Shown piece after piece: positions 20,583 to 29,746 of a DNA stretch of 64,000 nt. This stretch comes from Chloroflexota bacterium (lineage in GTDB: Bacteria; Chloroflexota; UBA11872). The stretch spans positions 1 to 64,000 of the forward strand of contig JAJDZD010000013.1 of NCBI GenBank assembly GCA_022824865.1, read 5' to 3'. Made by a program: the position numbers and the translations under genes. Under the pieces are notes generated by a model. It saw only the letters and a program-made list of their open reading frames with translations. It was not told the DNA's origin and made no database searches. Each line of letters opens with the position of its first letter. Positions within the stretch are counted from its first letter, which is position 1.

Positions 20583-21827
20583 ATGCAACGCCCCCTCCGC
20601 ACCGCCCTCATGATGGCCAGCACCGTCATTGCGCTCTGTCTCGTGTTCTCCATCGGCTTCGTCGCTGGCGCCACGGCTCTCGGTCCGGGCATTCCGCCCC
20701 CGCAGATCGTTGCCGGCGACCCGCCGCCTGAGCTCAAGGCCGAGGACGAAGAGATTGACTTCAGCCTGTTCTGGGAAGCCTGGAACGTCATTCAGGACAA
20801 CTACTACGACGGTCCGCTGGCCGCCGAAACCTTGCGCGAAGGCGCCATCCGCGGTCTCGCCCAGGCCACCGAGGATCCCTATACCCTCTACCAGGATCCG
20901 GAGCAGGCCCGTCGATCCAGTGCGCACCTTTCCGGTTCGTTCGTCGGGGTTGGCATCCGGATCGAGGTGCGCGACAACTTCCCCTTCGTAATCCAGCCGT
21001 TGCCGCAATCACCCGCCGAGGCCGCGGGCATCGGCATCCACGAGTACGTCCTGGCCGTCGACGGCGTCTCGACCGAGGGCATGGCCCTTTCGGAATTCGG
21101 ACGACTCGTGCGCGGAGAGCGCGGGACGCCGGTCACCCTCACCTTGCGGCGCCAGGGTGAAACGAGCCAGCGCGACGTCACCATCGTGCGCGACCGGATC
21201 ATCGTGCAATCCGTCACCACCAGGGTCTTCGACGACGTCGGCTACCTTCGCATCTCCAACTTCTCGTCACGTACGTCAGGCGAGGTTCATCACGCCCTCA
21301 GCGGGTTTCAAACCGCGGGCGTTGATCGGCTGATTGTGGACCTGCGCAACAACCCTGGCGGGCTGCTTGACGCCAGCGTCTCAGCCACCAGCCGCTTCCT
21401 GCCCGAGGGCGAGTTGATCCTGCGCCGGGAAAGCCGCAAGGAGCCGACACAGGTCTACAACGCCGTCACCGGATTCCGCGACCTGCGGACCCCGATGGTC
21501 GTCCTGGTCAATTCCGGGTCGGCCAGCGGCTCTGAGGTGTTCGCGGGCGCCCTCCAGGCCCATGGCCGCGCCACGCTCATCGGCGAACAGACGCACGGCA
21601 AGGGCTCCGTGCAGGAACTGCACAGGCTCTCCGACGGCTCCATCATGCGCGTCACCACCGGCATCTGGTTCACCCCGGCCGGCGTCGCGCTGGCTGGCGG
21701 CGACAGCGGCCTCACGCCCGACCTCCAGGTCGAAATGTCCGACGGCCAGCTCGGCGGTGACGACGATCCCGTGCTCGCGGCCGGCCTTGAAGCCGTGCGC
21801 GCCCTGCCGCTGGACGTCAGCCGCTAG
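20583..21827 (+). CDS. S41 family C-terminal processing protease (CtpA-like)
   Basis: Serine protease of 414 residues that trims or degrades exported proteins. An N-terminal hydrophobic anchor (about 8-32) is followed by a helical region, a PDZ domain (about 110-190, GSFVGVGIRIEV...SPAEAAGI) and the S41 catalytic core with the substrate-site DLRNNPGGLL, nucleophile Ser in NSGSASGSEVFAGAL and the general-base Lys in HGKGSVQ. ATG at 20583 was chosen because hydrophobic anchor sequence follows at once; the frame is open further upstream. In many bacteria a ctpA gene follows ftsEX, so the restriction cassette may have split that pair. It ends 11 nt inside the convergent PASTA gene. Confidence 0.93.
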   Translation: MQRPLRTALMMASTVIALCLVFSIGFVAGATALGPGIPPPQIVAGDPPPELKAEDEEIDFSLFWEAWNVIQDNYYDGPLAAETLREGAIRGLAQATEDPYTLYQDPEQARRSSAHLSGSFVGVGIRIEVRDNFPFVIQPLPQSPAEAAGIGIHEYVLAVDGVSTEGMALSEFGRLVRGERGTPVTLTLRRQGETSQRDVTIVRDRIIVQSVTTRVFDDVGYLRISNFSSRTSGEVHHALSGFQTAGVDRLIVDLRNNPGGLLDASVSATSRFLPEGELILRRESRKEPTQVYNAVTGFRDLRTPMVVLVNSGSASGSEVFAGALQAHGRATLIGEQTHGKGSVQELHRLSDGSIMRVTTGIWFTPAGVALAGGDSGLTPDLQVEMSDGQLGGDDDPVLAAGLEAVRALPLDVSR

Positions 21828-22968
21828 CCGCCGGTGCGGGCGCGGGGCTTGGGGCCGCGGCCGGGATCGCCACGATCAGGCGCACGCCGTAGCCCCGCGC
21901 CACCTTGGCCCCGGGACCCGGTTCCTGGCCCACCACGATCTCGCCGGCCGCGCCGGGGGTAGGGATCAGCCGGATTGATCCGACCAGCAGACCGTTGTCG
22001 AACAGCATCCGCTCGGCCACGTCTATGGCTAGCCCCACCAACTCGGGAACCACGACCTCCCCGATACGTACCACTGTCAGTTGCACGTCGGACCCACTCG
22101 GCATGCCTTCGCCGCTGGCCGGAACTTGCGCAACCACGACGCCATTCGGTGCCGAGTCGTTCTCGACGTAGGTGGTCTCGCCAACCGACAGCCCCGCCAG
22201 TTCGATAGCGCGCCGCGCGTCGTCTTCCGCCCGCCCTACCACCAGCGGCGCCGGCACGATCTCAACGCCGCGGCTGATCTGCAGCACCACCACCGATCGC
22301 CGATCCACAATCGCCCCCGCCAGCGGTTCCTGGCCAAGCACCGTTCCGGCCGGCACGTCCTCGTTGAAGGCGGAAACTTCAATCACCTGGAATCCCCCCT
22401 GGTCCAAGCTGGCGCGCGCGTCCCCCGCCGAGAGCCCAACGACGTTGGGCAGCGGCGCCAGCGACGGCCCGCGGCTCACGGTCACGATCACCAGTTCCAG
22501 GCGCCCGAGCGACGCTCCGGCCGGCGGTTCCTGGCTGATCACCAGCCCTTCCGCCACCGTGTCGTCGAAGGTCTCTTCGATCTGCGGTCGGAAACCCGCG
22601 TTTTCCAGGGTCTGCCGCGCCGACTCCCGATCCAGGTTCACGACGGACGGCACCTCCACAACGTCGGCGCTGGGGTCCTCCCGTCGCGGCACCAGGCGCT
22701 CGTCGCTGGTCGTCGCCGGTGCCTGCGGCTGGAGCAGCGCGGCGGCGTCCTCCACCAGCGGCCGCAGCCCGGCCAACGGATCCGCCACGGCGGCCAGGAC
22801 GAGCATGAAGACAACCACGGACGTCCCCAGCGCCAGGGCGAGTCCCCATACCGGGACTGGAGTTCGCCGCGCGCGCGGTCGACTGCGGCGTCGCACGATT
22901 TGGCGAGGTCGACGGGGCGGGCCGTAACGCCGGACCGGCCGTCGGGGTCGGTTCGCGACGCTGCTCAT
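21817..22968 (-). CDS. Membrane-anchored protein with four PASTA domains, no kinase
   Basis: 383 residues: a very basic cytoplasmic N tail (1-38, Arg-rich), one TM segment (about 41-61), a short linker, then four PASTA repeats at about 104-167, 171-235, 236-302 and 304-369, each with the V-P-xVVGL...A...L...G opening and an EP-x-GA turn. The end is Ala/Pro-rich. PASTA domains bind muropeptides or beta-lactams in PknB kinases and PBPs; here there is neither kinase nor transpeptidase. It is a possible cell-wall sensor or scaffold. It lies 72 nt downstream of smc on the same strand, probably in the rnc-smc transcript. Confidence 0.85.
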   Translation of the reverse strand: MSSVANRPRRPVRRYGPPRRPRQIVRRRSRPRARRTPVPVWGLALALGTSVVVFMLVLAAVADPLAGLRPLVEDAAALLQPQAPATTSDERLVPRREDPSADVVEVPSVVNLDRESARQTLENAGFRPQIEETFDDTVAEGLVISQEPPAGASLGRLELVIVTVSRGPSLAPLPNVVGLSAGDARASLDQGGFQVIEVSAFNEDVPAGTVLGQEPLAGAIVDRRSVVVLQISRGVEIVPAPLVVGRAEDDARRAIELAGLSVGETTYVENDSAPNGVVVAQVPASGEGMPSGSDVQLTVVRIGEVVVPELVGLAIDVAERMLFDNGLLVGSIRLIPTPGAAGEIVVGQEPGPGAKVARGYGVRLIVAIPAAAPSPAPAPAASG

Positions 22969-23040
22969 ATGCCTGGGTCAGTCAGGAAACGGTCTCGTTC
23001 TGCGCCTCTTGAGCGTACGCCGCGGTGGCGGCCAGTGGCC

Positions 23041-26000
23041 TCACGCGGCGTTGGCGGCACTCCGTTGCCTGGAGGTGCGGCGCGTCGGCGCGGGCGCGTG
23101 GCCGTTGGTCGGCTCACCGTCCGTCGGCACGCCGTCCAGGCGCAACGACAACAACTCCGAGACGCCGTCTTCGCGCATCGTCACACCGTAGACCGTGGAC
23201 GCCGCTTCAACGCTGAGGGCGTTGTGGGTAATCAACAGTATCTGCGTGCGCTCGCTCAGGCTCAGGACCTGCCGGCAAAACCGCATCACATTCTGATCGT
23301 CCAGCGCCGCGTCCACTTCGTCCAGGATGCAGAACGGCGGCGGGCGAATCTTCAGCAGCGCCAGGATCAGCGCCGCCGAAACCAACGCTCGCTCGCCGCC
23401 CGATAGGGCGGCCAGCTGCTGCGGCCGCTTGCCCGGCATTCGAATCGAGAACTCCACCCCGGTCTGTTCGATGTCGTTTGGCGACGTCAGCGTCATGTGC
23501 GCCTCGCCGCCCCCGAACAGGTCGGTAAAGGTCTCGCTGAATGCCGCGTTCATGGTCTCGAAGGTGGCCATGAATTCGGTGTGCAGTTGCTGCTGGAGAT
23601 CGCGCGCCAGCGTCTGCAGGTTGGCCTCGGCGCCCTCCAGGTCCGCGATCTGTCGCCGCGCGTCCTCCACCCGGTTGCGCTCCTGCTCGTATTCCTCAGG
23701 GGCCAGCGGGTTGATCGGCCCCAGCCGGCCCAGCATCTGCCGGAGCTCGGCGGTGCGGCGTTCGATTTGGCCGACCGGCCTCGTGGCCTTGGCTGCCTCA
23801 AGGCGTTCGATGTCCAGGTCGTCGCGAGCCTGGGTCCGAATCTCGGCGCGCCGTTCCACCAGGCGTTCGGTCTCGCGCTGCGCCGCCGCCACCTCCGCTT
23901 CGGCCCGGGCCTGCTCTTGCGCTCGCACTTCCGTCCGCATTTGCAGGCGCTGGAGCTCCAGGCGAGCCTCCAATGCCTCGGACTCCAGCCGTCGCACCAG
24001 ATCATCGTCCGGTGCGTCGGCGTCCTCGGCTTGTGCGTCCATCTCCTCCAGCGCGGCCGTCGCCGCGTTCCGCGCGCGCTCGGTATCCAGCCGATCGCGT
24101 TCCAGGGTCTCCGCTTCCGACTGCGCTAGCGCTGCCGCCATGCTTCGCTGGGCCGCCTGTGTCCGTAGATCGGCGACGCGGCGCTCGTTCACGCCCAGCG
24201 CCGCCTCCAGCGCCGCCAGTTGCGCCTCCGCCTCCGCGGTACCCGTCGCGGCTTCTCCCGATTGATCGAGTTCCTCGCTCAGCCGCGTCACGTCGCGCTC
24301 GGACTCCTCGACGCGCGGCGCCAACTCCTCCAGGCGACCCTTGATGCCGCCCAGGCGTTCCTCGGCGTCGTGGGTTCTCGCGCCAAGGGCTCGGGCTTCG
24401 GCCTCGGCACGCTGATGCTGCCGGATCGCCGCGGTCGCCGCGGCGTGCGCGTGCTGATGCGAGCTGGCCGCGGCGGCGCTGTCCGTTTCGGCGCCACGCA
24501 GGGCGGCATCCGCGGCGCGCAACGCCTCGTCGGCGGCCCTCGCGGCGTGTTCCAACTCTGGTTGTCGACGACGAGCCTCGGCCAACGCCCGTTCCGCCTT
24601 GGCGAGCCGCTTGCTGATGTCCCGTCCCGCCGCGTCCTGCGCGCTCAGTCGCACTGTCCCATCGGCATCGATAGCGTCGCCGTCCAGCGTCACGATCTGA
24701 TAGTCGGCAAGGTCGGTCTGGTCCTGGCGCGCCCGCAGCGCGGCGCTCAGGCTCTCGGCCACTACTACTCGGCTCAGCAACCGCCGCACCAGGTCGGCGT
24801 CGGGACCGATGGCGTCCACCATGTCGCCCAGCGTCCCGCGCAGGCCCGCCGCCGGCGCCGCGACGGCGTCGCCCTCGTACGGCCACCCCCTGAACCCGGC
24901 CGCCGGCCGCCAGCGCAGCCGGCGCAATTGCAAGTCCCGTGCGGCCGCGCGCAAGGCCGTCCCGTCGGTTGGTCGAGCGACCAGCAACGTATCCAGACTG
25001 CCGGCAAACGCCGCCTCCATGAGACGTGCGGCCTCGGAGCTGCGCGGGCGCATTCGATCGCGTAATCGGCCGATCACCGTGCCCGGCGCCGATGCCGCCA
25101 ATGTCCGTACCGCCTCGTCGGTTCCGCCGTCCTGCGCGTGGGCGTCCTGCAGCGCGTCCAGTTCCCGTTGCAGCGCGGTCAGGGCGTCGGCGCCCGCTCG
25201 TTGGTCTGCCTGCGCGCGCGCCTGGGCCTGCTGCGCGGCTCGAGCCGCGTCTACGGCGGCGCGCTGCGCGTCCGTAGCCTGGTCAACGCCTGCCGCGGCT
25301 GCTTGCGCGCCGCGCTCCGCCGCCTCCGCCGCCGCACGCGCCGCCGTGGCCAGTTCGCGTGTGTCCTTCACTTGGACCGTCAGCCGCGTGAGCTCGGCCT
25401 CCAGCAACTCGCCTTCGCCCGACAGGTGCCGCTGGCGTTCCCGCAACGACGTTCGCCGGTCCCGTGCGCTGGCCAGCTGGCTGGCCAGCGTCTGCATTCG
25501 ACCCCGCCGTTCGCGCTCTGGGGCCAGCGTTTCGAGCAGCCGCTGCCGTTCCCTCTGCACCTGCGCCACGTGGGCATCCAGTTCTGCCAGCGACTGTTCG
25601 GCAACTCGCGCTTCCTCCGCCAGCGCCTCGGCGCGCGCCGCCAGGCCCGCGCCCCGTGCGCTCAGGTCGGTGTGGCGGCTTTCCAGATGTCGCTGCCGTT
25701 CCACCAGCCGCGCGCGTTGCGCCGCCCGCTCCGCCGCCTCGCGTCGGGCCTGCTCGACCTGCCGGCGCGCCGCCGATAGTTCGTGCTCCAGTTCTGAACT
25801 CCGCAGCGACGCCTGCGCGGCCTGTCGGCGCAGTTCTTCCACCGGTTCGGCCAGGATCGCCGCCAGCGTCTCGGTGGCCTGCTGCTCGCGCTCTTCCGCG
25901 GTCTCCAGTTGCCGGTTCACCGTGAAGAGCCGGTGGCGAGCCAGCGTCATCTGGCCCTCGCGCAGTTCGCGTTGCAGGTCCGCCCCGCGCTCGGCGACCT

Positions 26001-26628
26001 GCGCCTGCTCACGCAGCGTGTCCAACCGGGACTCGATCTCTGCCGCCAGGTCCCGCAGGCGCTGGAGATTCCGCCGCGTCTCCGTCAGACGGCGCCAGGC
26101 CTGATCGCGCCGCGCGTAGAAGCGAGCCACCCCCGCGGCTTCTTCCAGGAACGCCCGCCGATCCTCCGGCCGCTGCTGCAACACCTGCTCCACTTGGCCC
26201 TGATTGATCACTGAGTGCCCGCCATGACTCGCGGAGCCCGCGCTCATCAGGTCCAGCACATCCCGCAGGCGCACCCGCGCCCCATTGATCGTGTATTCCG
26301 AGGCGCCCGTCCGGAACAGCCGACGCCCGATCACCACCTCGTCGAACTCGGTCGGCAGCCAGTCGGCGGCGTTGTCGAAAGTCAGTCGCACGTCCGCCAT
26401 CCCGGTACGCCGCCGCGACTCCGAGCCGCCGAAGATCACGTCCTCCGCCCGGCGAATTCGCAGCAGCCGCGGCGCCTGCTCGCCCATCGCCCAGCGGATC
26501 GCGTCCGACAGATTGCTCTTCCCCGCGCCGTTCGGACCCACGATGGCGGTCACCCCAGGGCGAAACTCCAGCGTCGCCCGCAGGGGGAAGGTCTTGAACC
26601 CCTGCAGGTCAATTCGCCGCAGGTACAT
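23041..26628 (-). CDS. smc: Chromosome segregation ATPase SMC
   Basis: 1,195-residue SMC protein: head half with Walker A GPNGAGKSN (about 32-40) and MYLRRIDLQGFKTF start, first coiled coil (about 170-490), hinge (about 510-660), second coiled coil (about 670-1010) and the second head half with signature LSGGERALVSAALILALL and Walker B FCILDEVDAALDD. It dimerises at the hinge and organises the chromosome with ScpA/ScpB, which are not in this window. The coiled coils are unusually Ala/Arg/Glu-rich, which generates long false open frames on the opposite strand. Its start overlaps the 3' end of rnc by 20 nt. Confidence 0.97.
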   Translation of the reverse strand: MYLRRIDLQGFKTFPLRATLEFRPGVTAIVGPNGAGKSNLSDAIRWAMGEQAPRLLRIRRAEDVIFGGSESRRRTGMADVRLTFDNAADWLPTEFDEVVIGRRLFRTGASEYTINGARVRLRDVLDLMSAGSASHGGHSVINQGQVEQVLQQRPEDRRAFLEEAAGVARFYARRDQAWRRLTETRRNLQRLRDLAAEIESRLDTLREQAQVAERGADLQRELREGQMTLARHRLFTVNRQLETAEEREQQATETLAAILAEPVEELRRQAAQASLRSSELEHELSAARRQVEQARREAAERAAQRARLVERQRHLESRHTDLSARGAGLAARAEALAEEARVAEQSLAELDAHVAQVQRERQRLLETLAPERERRGRMQTLASQLASARDRRTSLRERQRHLSGEGELLEAELTRLTVQVKDTRELATAARAAAEAAERGAQAAAAGVDQATDAQRAAVDAARAAQQAQARAQADQRAGADALTALQRELDALQDAHAQDGGTDEAVRTLAASAPGTVIGRLRDRMRPRSSEAARLMEAAFAGSLDTLLVARPTDGTALRAAARDLQLRRLRWRPAAGFRGWPYEGDAVAAPAAGLRGTLGDMVDAIGPDADLVRRLLSRVVVAESLSAALRARQDQTDLADYQIVTLDGDAIDADGTVRLSAQDAAGRDISKRLAKAERALAEARRRQPELEHAARAADEALRAADAALRGAETDSAAAASSHQHAHAAATAAIRQHQRAEAEARALGARTHDAEERLGGIKGRLEELAPRVEESERDVTRLSEELDQSGEAATGTAEAEAQLAALEAALGVNERRVADLRTQAAQRSMAAALAQSEAETLERDRLDTERARNAATAALEEMDAQAEDADAPDDDLVRRLESEALEARLELQRLQMRTEVRAQEQARAEAEVAAAQRETERLVERRAEIRTQARDDLDIERLEAAKATRPVGQIERRTAELRQMLGRLGPINPLAPEEYEQERNRVEDARRQIADLEGAEANLQTLARDLQQQLHTEFMATFETMNAAFSETFTDLFGGGEAHMTLTSPNDIEQTGVEFSIRMPGKRPQQLAALSGGERALVSAALILALLKIRPPPFCILDEVDAALDDQNVMRFCRQVLSLSERTQILLITHNALSVEAASTVYGVTMREDGVSELLSLRLDGVPTDGEPTNGHAPAPTRRTSRQRSAANAA

Positions 26629-27352
26629 CCGTCGTCCTTTCGGCGTCCAGAATCGCCGTCAACGCCGCGCAGGCGGCCGCCTGCTCCGCGCGCTGCTTGC
26701 TCGAGCCTTCGCCTGACGCCAGCACCCTCTCACCAACCCGCACCGCCATCGTGAACAAGCGGTGGTGGTCGGGCCCCTCCACCGAAACGAACTCATACTC
26801 AGGCGTGGGCCCCGCGTCGGCCTGCAGGTGTTCTTGCAGTTGCGATTTGAAGTCCTTGGCTGGGCCTTCCCAGCCGTACCGGTCCAGTTCGGCGATCAGG
26901 ATTGGTTCCAGCAGCGTTCGCAGCGTGTCCAGTCCCTGGTCCAGGTAGACCGCGCCCAGCACCGCTTCCAGGGCCCGGCCCACCACGCTCTGTCGCTCTC
27001 GGCCGCCGCTCAGGTCCTCGCCGCGCCCCAGTTGCACAAACTCGCCCAGGCCCAGCGCCCCGCCAATGTCACCCAATGACTCCAGGTTCACCAGCGACGC
27101 CCGCGCGTGCGTCAGTCGGCCTTCCGCACGGTCCGGGTAACGCTGGTACAGCAGTTCGGCGGCCACCAGGCCTAGCGCCGCGTCGCCCAGGAATTCCAGC
27201 CGCTCATTGCAGTCCGCATCCGCCAGGTCCGCCTCGTTGACCAGCGACCGGTGAACCAGGGCCTGCAGCAACAGGGACCGATCTTTGAACCGGACGCCCA
27301 GGCGCGCTTCCAGGCGACCCAGCGTCGGCTCGTCGAGTTGCAGGTTTGACAT
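26609..27352 (-). CDS. rnc: Ribonuclease III
   Basis: Double-strand RNA endonuclease that processes rRNA and mRNA precursors; 247 residues. The catalytic domain has the signature NERLEFLGDAALGLV (about 48-62) and the second metal-site segment ALEAVLGAVYLDQG (about 127-140); the C-terminal dsRNA-binding domain starts at DFKSQLQEHLQ and ends GEGSSKQRAEQAAACAAL. The ATG is at 27352. It is followed by smc, an arrangement found in many bacteria. The 130 nt upstream (27353-27485) separates it from ilvE. Confidence 0.96.
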   Translation of the reverse strand: MSNLQLDEPTLGRLEARLGVRFKDRSLLLQALVHRSLVNEADLADADCNERLEFLGDAALGLVAAELLYQRYPDRAEGRLTHARASLVNLESLGDIGGALGLGEFVQLGRGEDLSGGRERQSVVGRALEAVLGAVYLDQGLDTLRTLLEPILIAELDRYGWEGPAKDFKSQLQEHLQADAGPTPEYEFVSVEGPDHHRLFTMAVRVGERVLASGEGSSKQRAEQAAACAALTAILDAERTTDVPAAN

Positions 27353-27485
27353 AGCTCAGGCGCGGCGCCGCGGGTGGAGTCGAAAGAGTCGGTGAGCTAC
27401 GGATCGTGAGGCGGGATCGCCCACGCGGGTGGGCTGGAGGAGGCGATTCGCGGTCAGCGCGGCCGTGCCTCCTTTCGCCTCCCGG

Positions 27486-28442
27486 TCATGCGTGCTGCGC
27501 GGCAGCCTGTTCCTGCACGCTCAGACACCACCCACGATACTTCGCTGAGCGGCCGCGCACGATGTCAAAGTAGAGATCCTGCAACGCGCCCGTCACCGGA
27601 CCGATCTCGCCGTCGCCGATGATGCGTCCGTCGATCTCCCGCACCGGCGAAATCTGCGCCCCCGTTCCCACCAGGAACAGCTCGTCCGCGATGTAAAGCT
27701 CCGTACGGTCGATCGGGCGCTCGATCGTCTCGATCCCCAGGTCGTCCAGCGCGATCTGCATCACCGTGGCCCGCGTCACGCCCTCCAGGATGTCCTCGCT
27801 CAGCGACGGCGTCAGCAGCTTGCCGCCGCGCACGATAAACAGGTTCTCGCCCGAACCCTCGCTCACGTGCCCGTCGTGCGTCAGCATGATCGCCTCGTCG
27901 AACCCCGACTCCAGCGCTTCCGTCTTCGCCAGCGACGAGTTCACGTAAATCCCCGTCACCTTGCCGCGCGCCGGGATCATGTTGTCGTTCACCCGCCGCC
28001 ACGCCGAAATCGTGCAGCGGATCGGCTTCTCGATGTCCAGGTAATTGCCGAACGGCAGCGCGAACAGCGTGAATCCGTTCTCGATGGGCCGCAGACCGTC
28101 CGGCCCCATCGCCACCATGTTCAATCCGACCTGCAGCGCGCTCTTGAACGCCAGCGGCCGCACGTACACGTCCTCGCGGAAATTGCCCGCCCGCAGCACG
28201 TTCACGCAGATATCGATGAGCTCGTCCACCGAGTAGTCGATCCCGATCCGCAGGATCCGGGCCGACTGGTGCATCCGCTCGAAATGCTCGCGCACCCGGA
28301 ACAGCAACAACTGCTCCTCTTCGTCGTCCCAGTAGGCGCGGATGCCTTCGAACACCCCGGTCCCGTAATTCAGCGCGTGCGTCATCACGTTGACCTTGGC
28401 GTCCGCCAGGTCCATGTATTCGCCGTTAAGAAACGCTTGCAT
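27486..28442 (-). CDS. ilvE: Branched-chain amino acid aminotransferase
   Basis: Fold-type IV PLP transaminase, 318 residues, last step of Leu/Ile/Val synthesis. It shows MTHALNYGTGVFEGIRAY, the PLP lysine K161 in ARGKVTGIYVNSSLAK, and SEGSGENLFIV with the conserved Glu about residue 195. The ATG at 28442 is preceded in frame by a TTG codon at 28445; the ATG gives the standard MQAFLNG-type N terminus. No leader peptide or attenuator was recognised upstream. Confidence 0.95.
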   Translation of the reverse strand: MQAFLNGEYMDLADAKVNVMTHALNYGTGVFEGIRAYWDDEEEQLLLFRVREHFERMHQSARILRIGIDYSVDELIDICVNVLRAGNFREDVYVRPLAFKSALQVGLNMVAMGPDGLRPIENGFTLFALPFGNYLDIEKPIRCTISAWRRVNDNMIPARGKVTGIYVNSSLAKTEALESGFDEAIMLTHDGHVSEGSGENLFIVRGGKLLTPSLSEDILEGVTRATVMQIALDDLGIETIERPIDRTELYIADELFLVGTGAQISPVREIDGRIIGDGEIGPVTGALQDLYFDIVRGRSAKYRGWCLSVQEQAAAQHA

Positions 28443-28701
28443 CAAGACCCCCGCCGGCGGACTCTCGCCCGCAAAACGCGCGCAACCGCGCGACGCTCAC
28501 CGCGCCAGCGCGGACGCGCCGCATGGTATCACCGCACCTCCGCCTGAACCGCTGCCCTGTAGTCCACCTCAAGGAGATCAACCCAGCTAATCACCGCCCG
28601 CCTCGAACTCCGCATCGTCCTGGCGCAGAACTTTGTGGCCAGCGGAATCTGTCGAATTTCCCTGCGCCCTCCGAGATGCGAGCGAACCGCCTAAATCGCA
28701 G

Positions 28702-28723
28702 ATGTTTTGTACAAACATATACT
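28702..28723 (+). promoter_or_regulatory. Likely operator/promoter of the Phd/YefM gene
   Basis: A near-palindrome ATGTTT...AAACAT (28702-28718, one extra T) is centred on TGTACA (28708-28713), the hexamer known as the core of YefM-YoeB operators. A -10-like TATACT (28718-28723) overlaps its right arm, so binding would block transcription. The antitoxin ATG follows 55 nt later. The rest of 28446-28701 contains nothing I can assign. Confidence 0.6.
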
Positions 28724-28778
28724 TTTGTGACACGATCAGGCGAAGTGCGTTCGCCAGTTTTGACGGGAGGAACTGGAC

Positions 28779-29039
28779 ATGAACGAAGTGCCCGTGTCGG
28801 AGGCTCGGCGGGATCTCTCCGAACTCACCAACCGAGTCGCATACGGAGATGAGCGAATCGTGCTGACCCGCCACGGAAAAGGCCTCGTGGCCTTGGTACC
28901 CATTGCCGACGCTGAATTGCTCCAGCGCCTTGAGGACGAGTCAGACCTTGAGATTGCCCGCCAGCGGCTCAAGGACACCGATCCCTCGGACTACATCCCG
29001 CACGAGGAAATCGAGGCCGAAATCAACAGCGATGCCTGA
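28779..29039 (+). CDS. Phd/YefM family antitoxin (no toxin partner seen)
   Basis: 86-residue protein with the Phd/YefM N-terminal DNA-binding domain: VPVSEARRDLSELTNRVAYGDERIVLTRHGKGLVALVPI, then a toxin-neutralising acidic/helical tail. A good GGGAGGAA site lies 9-16 nt before the ATG. Normally the toxin follows immediately; here the next 24 nt lead into the 3' end of a convergent acetyltransferase, so this is an orphan antitoxin. It may be a remnant, may neutralise a toxin elsewhere, or act only as a repressor. Confidence 0.85.
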   Translation: MNEVPVSEARRDLSELTNRVAYGDERIVLTRHGKGLVALVPIADAELLQRLEDESDLEIARQRLKDTDPSDYIPHEEIEAEINSDA

Positions 29040-29063
29040 CGTCGAGGCGTTTGCTGAGTCGAC

Positions 29064-29603
29064 TCATCGCACTTCCGCCGGCACCGCCGCCTCGAAGACC
29101 TCCCGCCGCATGAACACCAGGTCCCCCCGCAGGTCAAAGCTCTCGTAGTACCCCTCGAATCCCCACTTCGCGTACAGCCGTCGCGCCGCCTCATTCGGCC
29201 GGTCCACCCCAATGGTCACGTGCGTACAACCCCGCGTCACCGCCAGGGCCGAGGCGCTCCGCACCAGCCCCTCCGCTACCCCCAGCCGACGGAACTCCGG
29301 CATCACCACCAGCGTATGCACGTACGCCACCCGCAAGCCGGCCTCGATGGACGGATCGATGTGCCGCAATCGCACCCACAGCTGCCCGATCGGATTCCCG
29401 TTGAAATCCGCCACCAGCCCCCGTTGCACCCCGTCCGCCTGTTCGCGGAAATAGCGCCGCAGCAGCCGCTGCCGCGAAGCCTTCCCCGCCGGACCCCACA
29501 GCTCGCTCAGCCGCCGCATCTCGCTCACCCGCGCGGCCCGTACGGTCACCGGCACATCGATCCTGATCTCATGCCCACCACCCGCCGCCCGTTCCACGCC
29601 CAT
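29064..29603 (-). CDS. GNAT family N-acetyltransferase
   Basis: 179 residues. The acetyl-CoA-binding motif A is VAYVHTLVVMPEFRRLGVAEGLVRSA (beta-4 followed by the R-x-x-G-x-A loop), preceded by IGQLWVRL and followed by VTIGVDRPNEAARRLYAKWGFEGYYE, the usual GNAT N-x-A-x-x-x-Y-x-K-x-G-F motif. It transfers an acetyl group to an amine; the substrate is unknown. It is divergent from the nitrilase-like gene. Confidence 0.88.
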   Translation of the reverse strand: MGVERAAGGGHEIRIDVPVTVRAARVSEMRRLSELWGPAGKASRQRLLRRYFREQADGVQRGLVADFNGNPIGQLWVRLRHIDPSIEAGLRVAYVHTLVVMPEFRRLGVAEGLVRSASALAVTRGCTHVTIGVDRPNEAARRLYAKWGFEGYYESFDLRGDLVFMRREVFEAAVPAEVR

Positions 29604-29746
29604 CGCGTCCCCCGCCCCTGAAAGCCATGGGAGCCTACTCGGTTCTGCCCTTGCACACCCCGGCAGGAGCGGCGCTAACGGCGCGCACGATATCCACGAC
29701 CGTGCGAGCCTTATGGGCTACCCGAAACCCTCCCACTGAGACCCTG

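Noticed and set aside
23327-26104. Long plus-strand frames opposite smc
   Set aside because: Shadows of the Ala/Arg/Glu-rich coiled coil; Ser/Arg/Ala-rich translation without domains.
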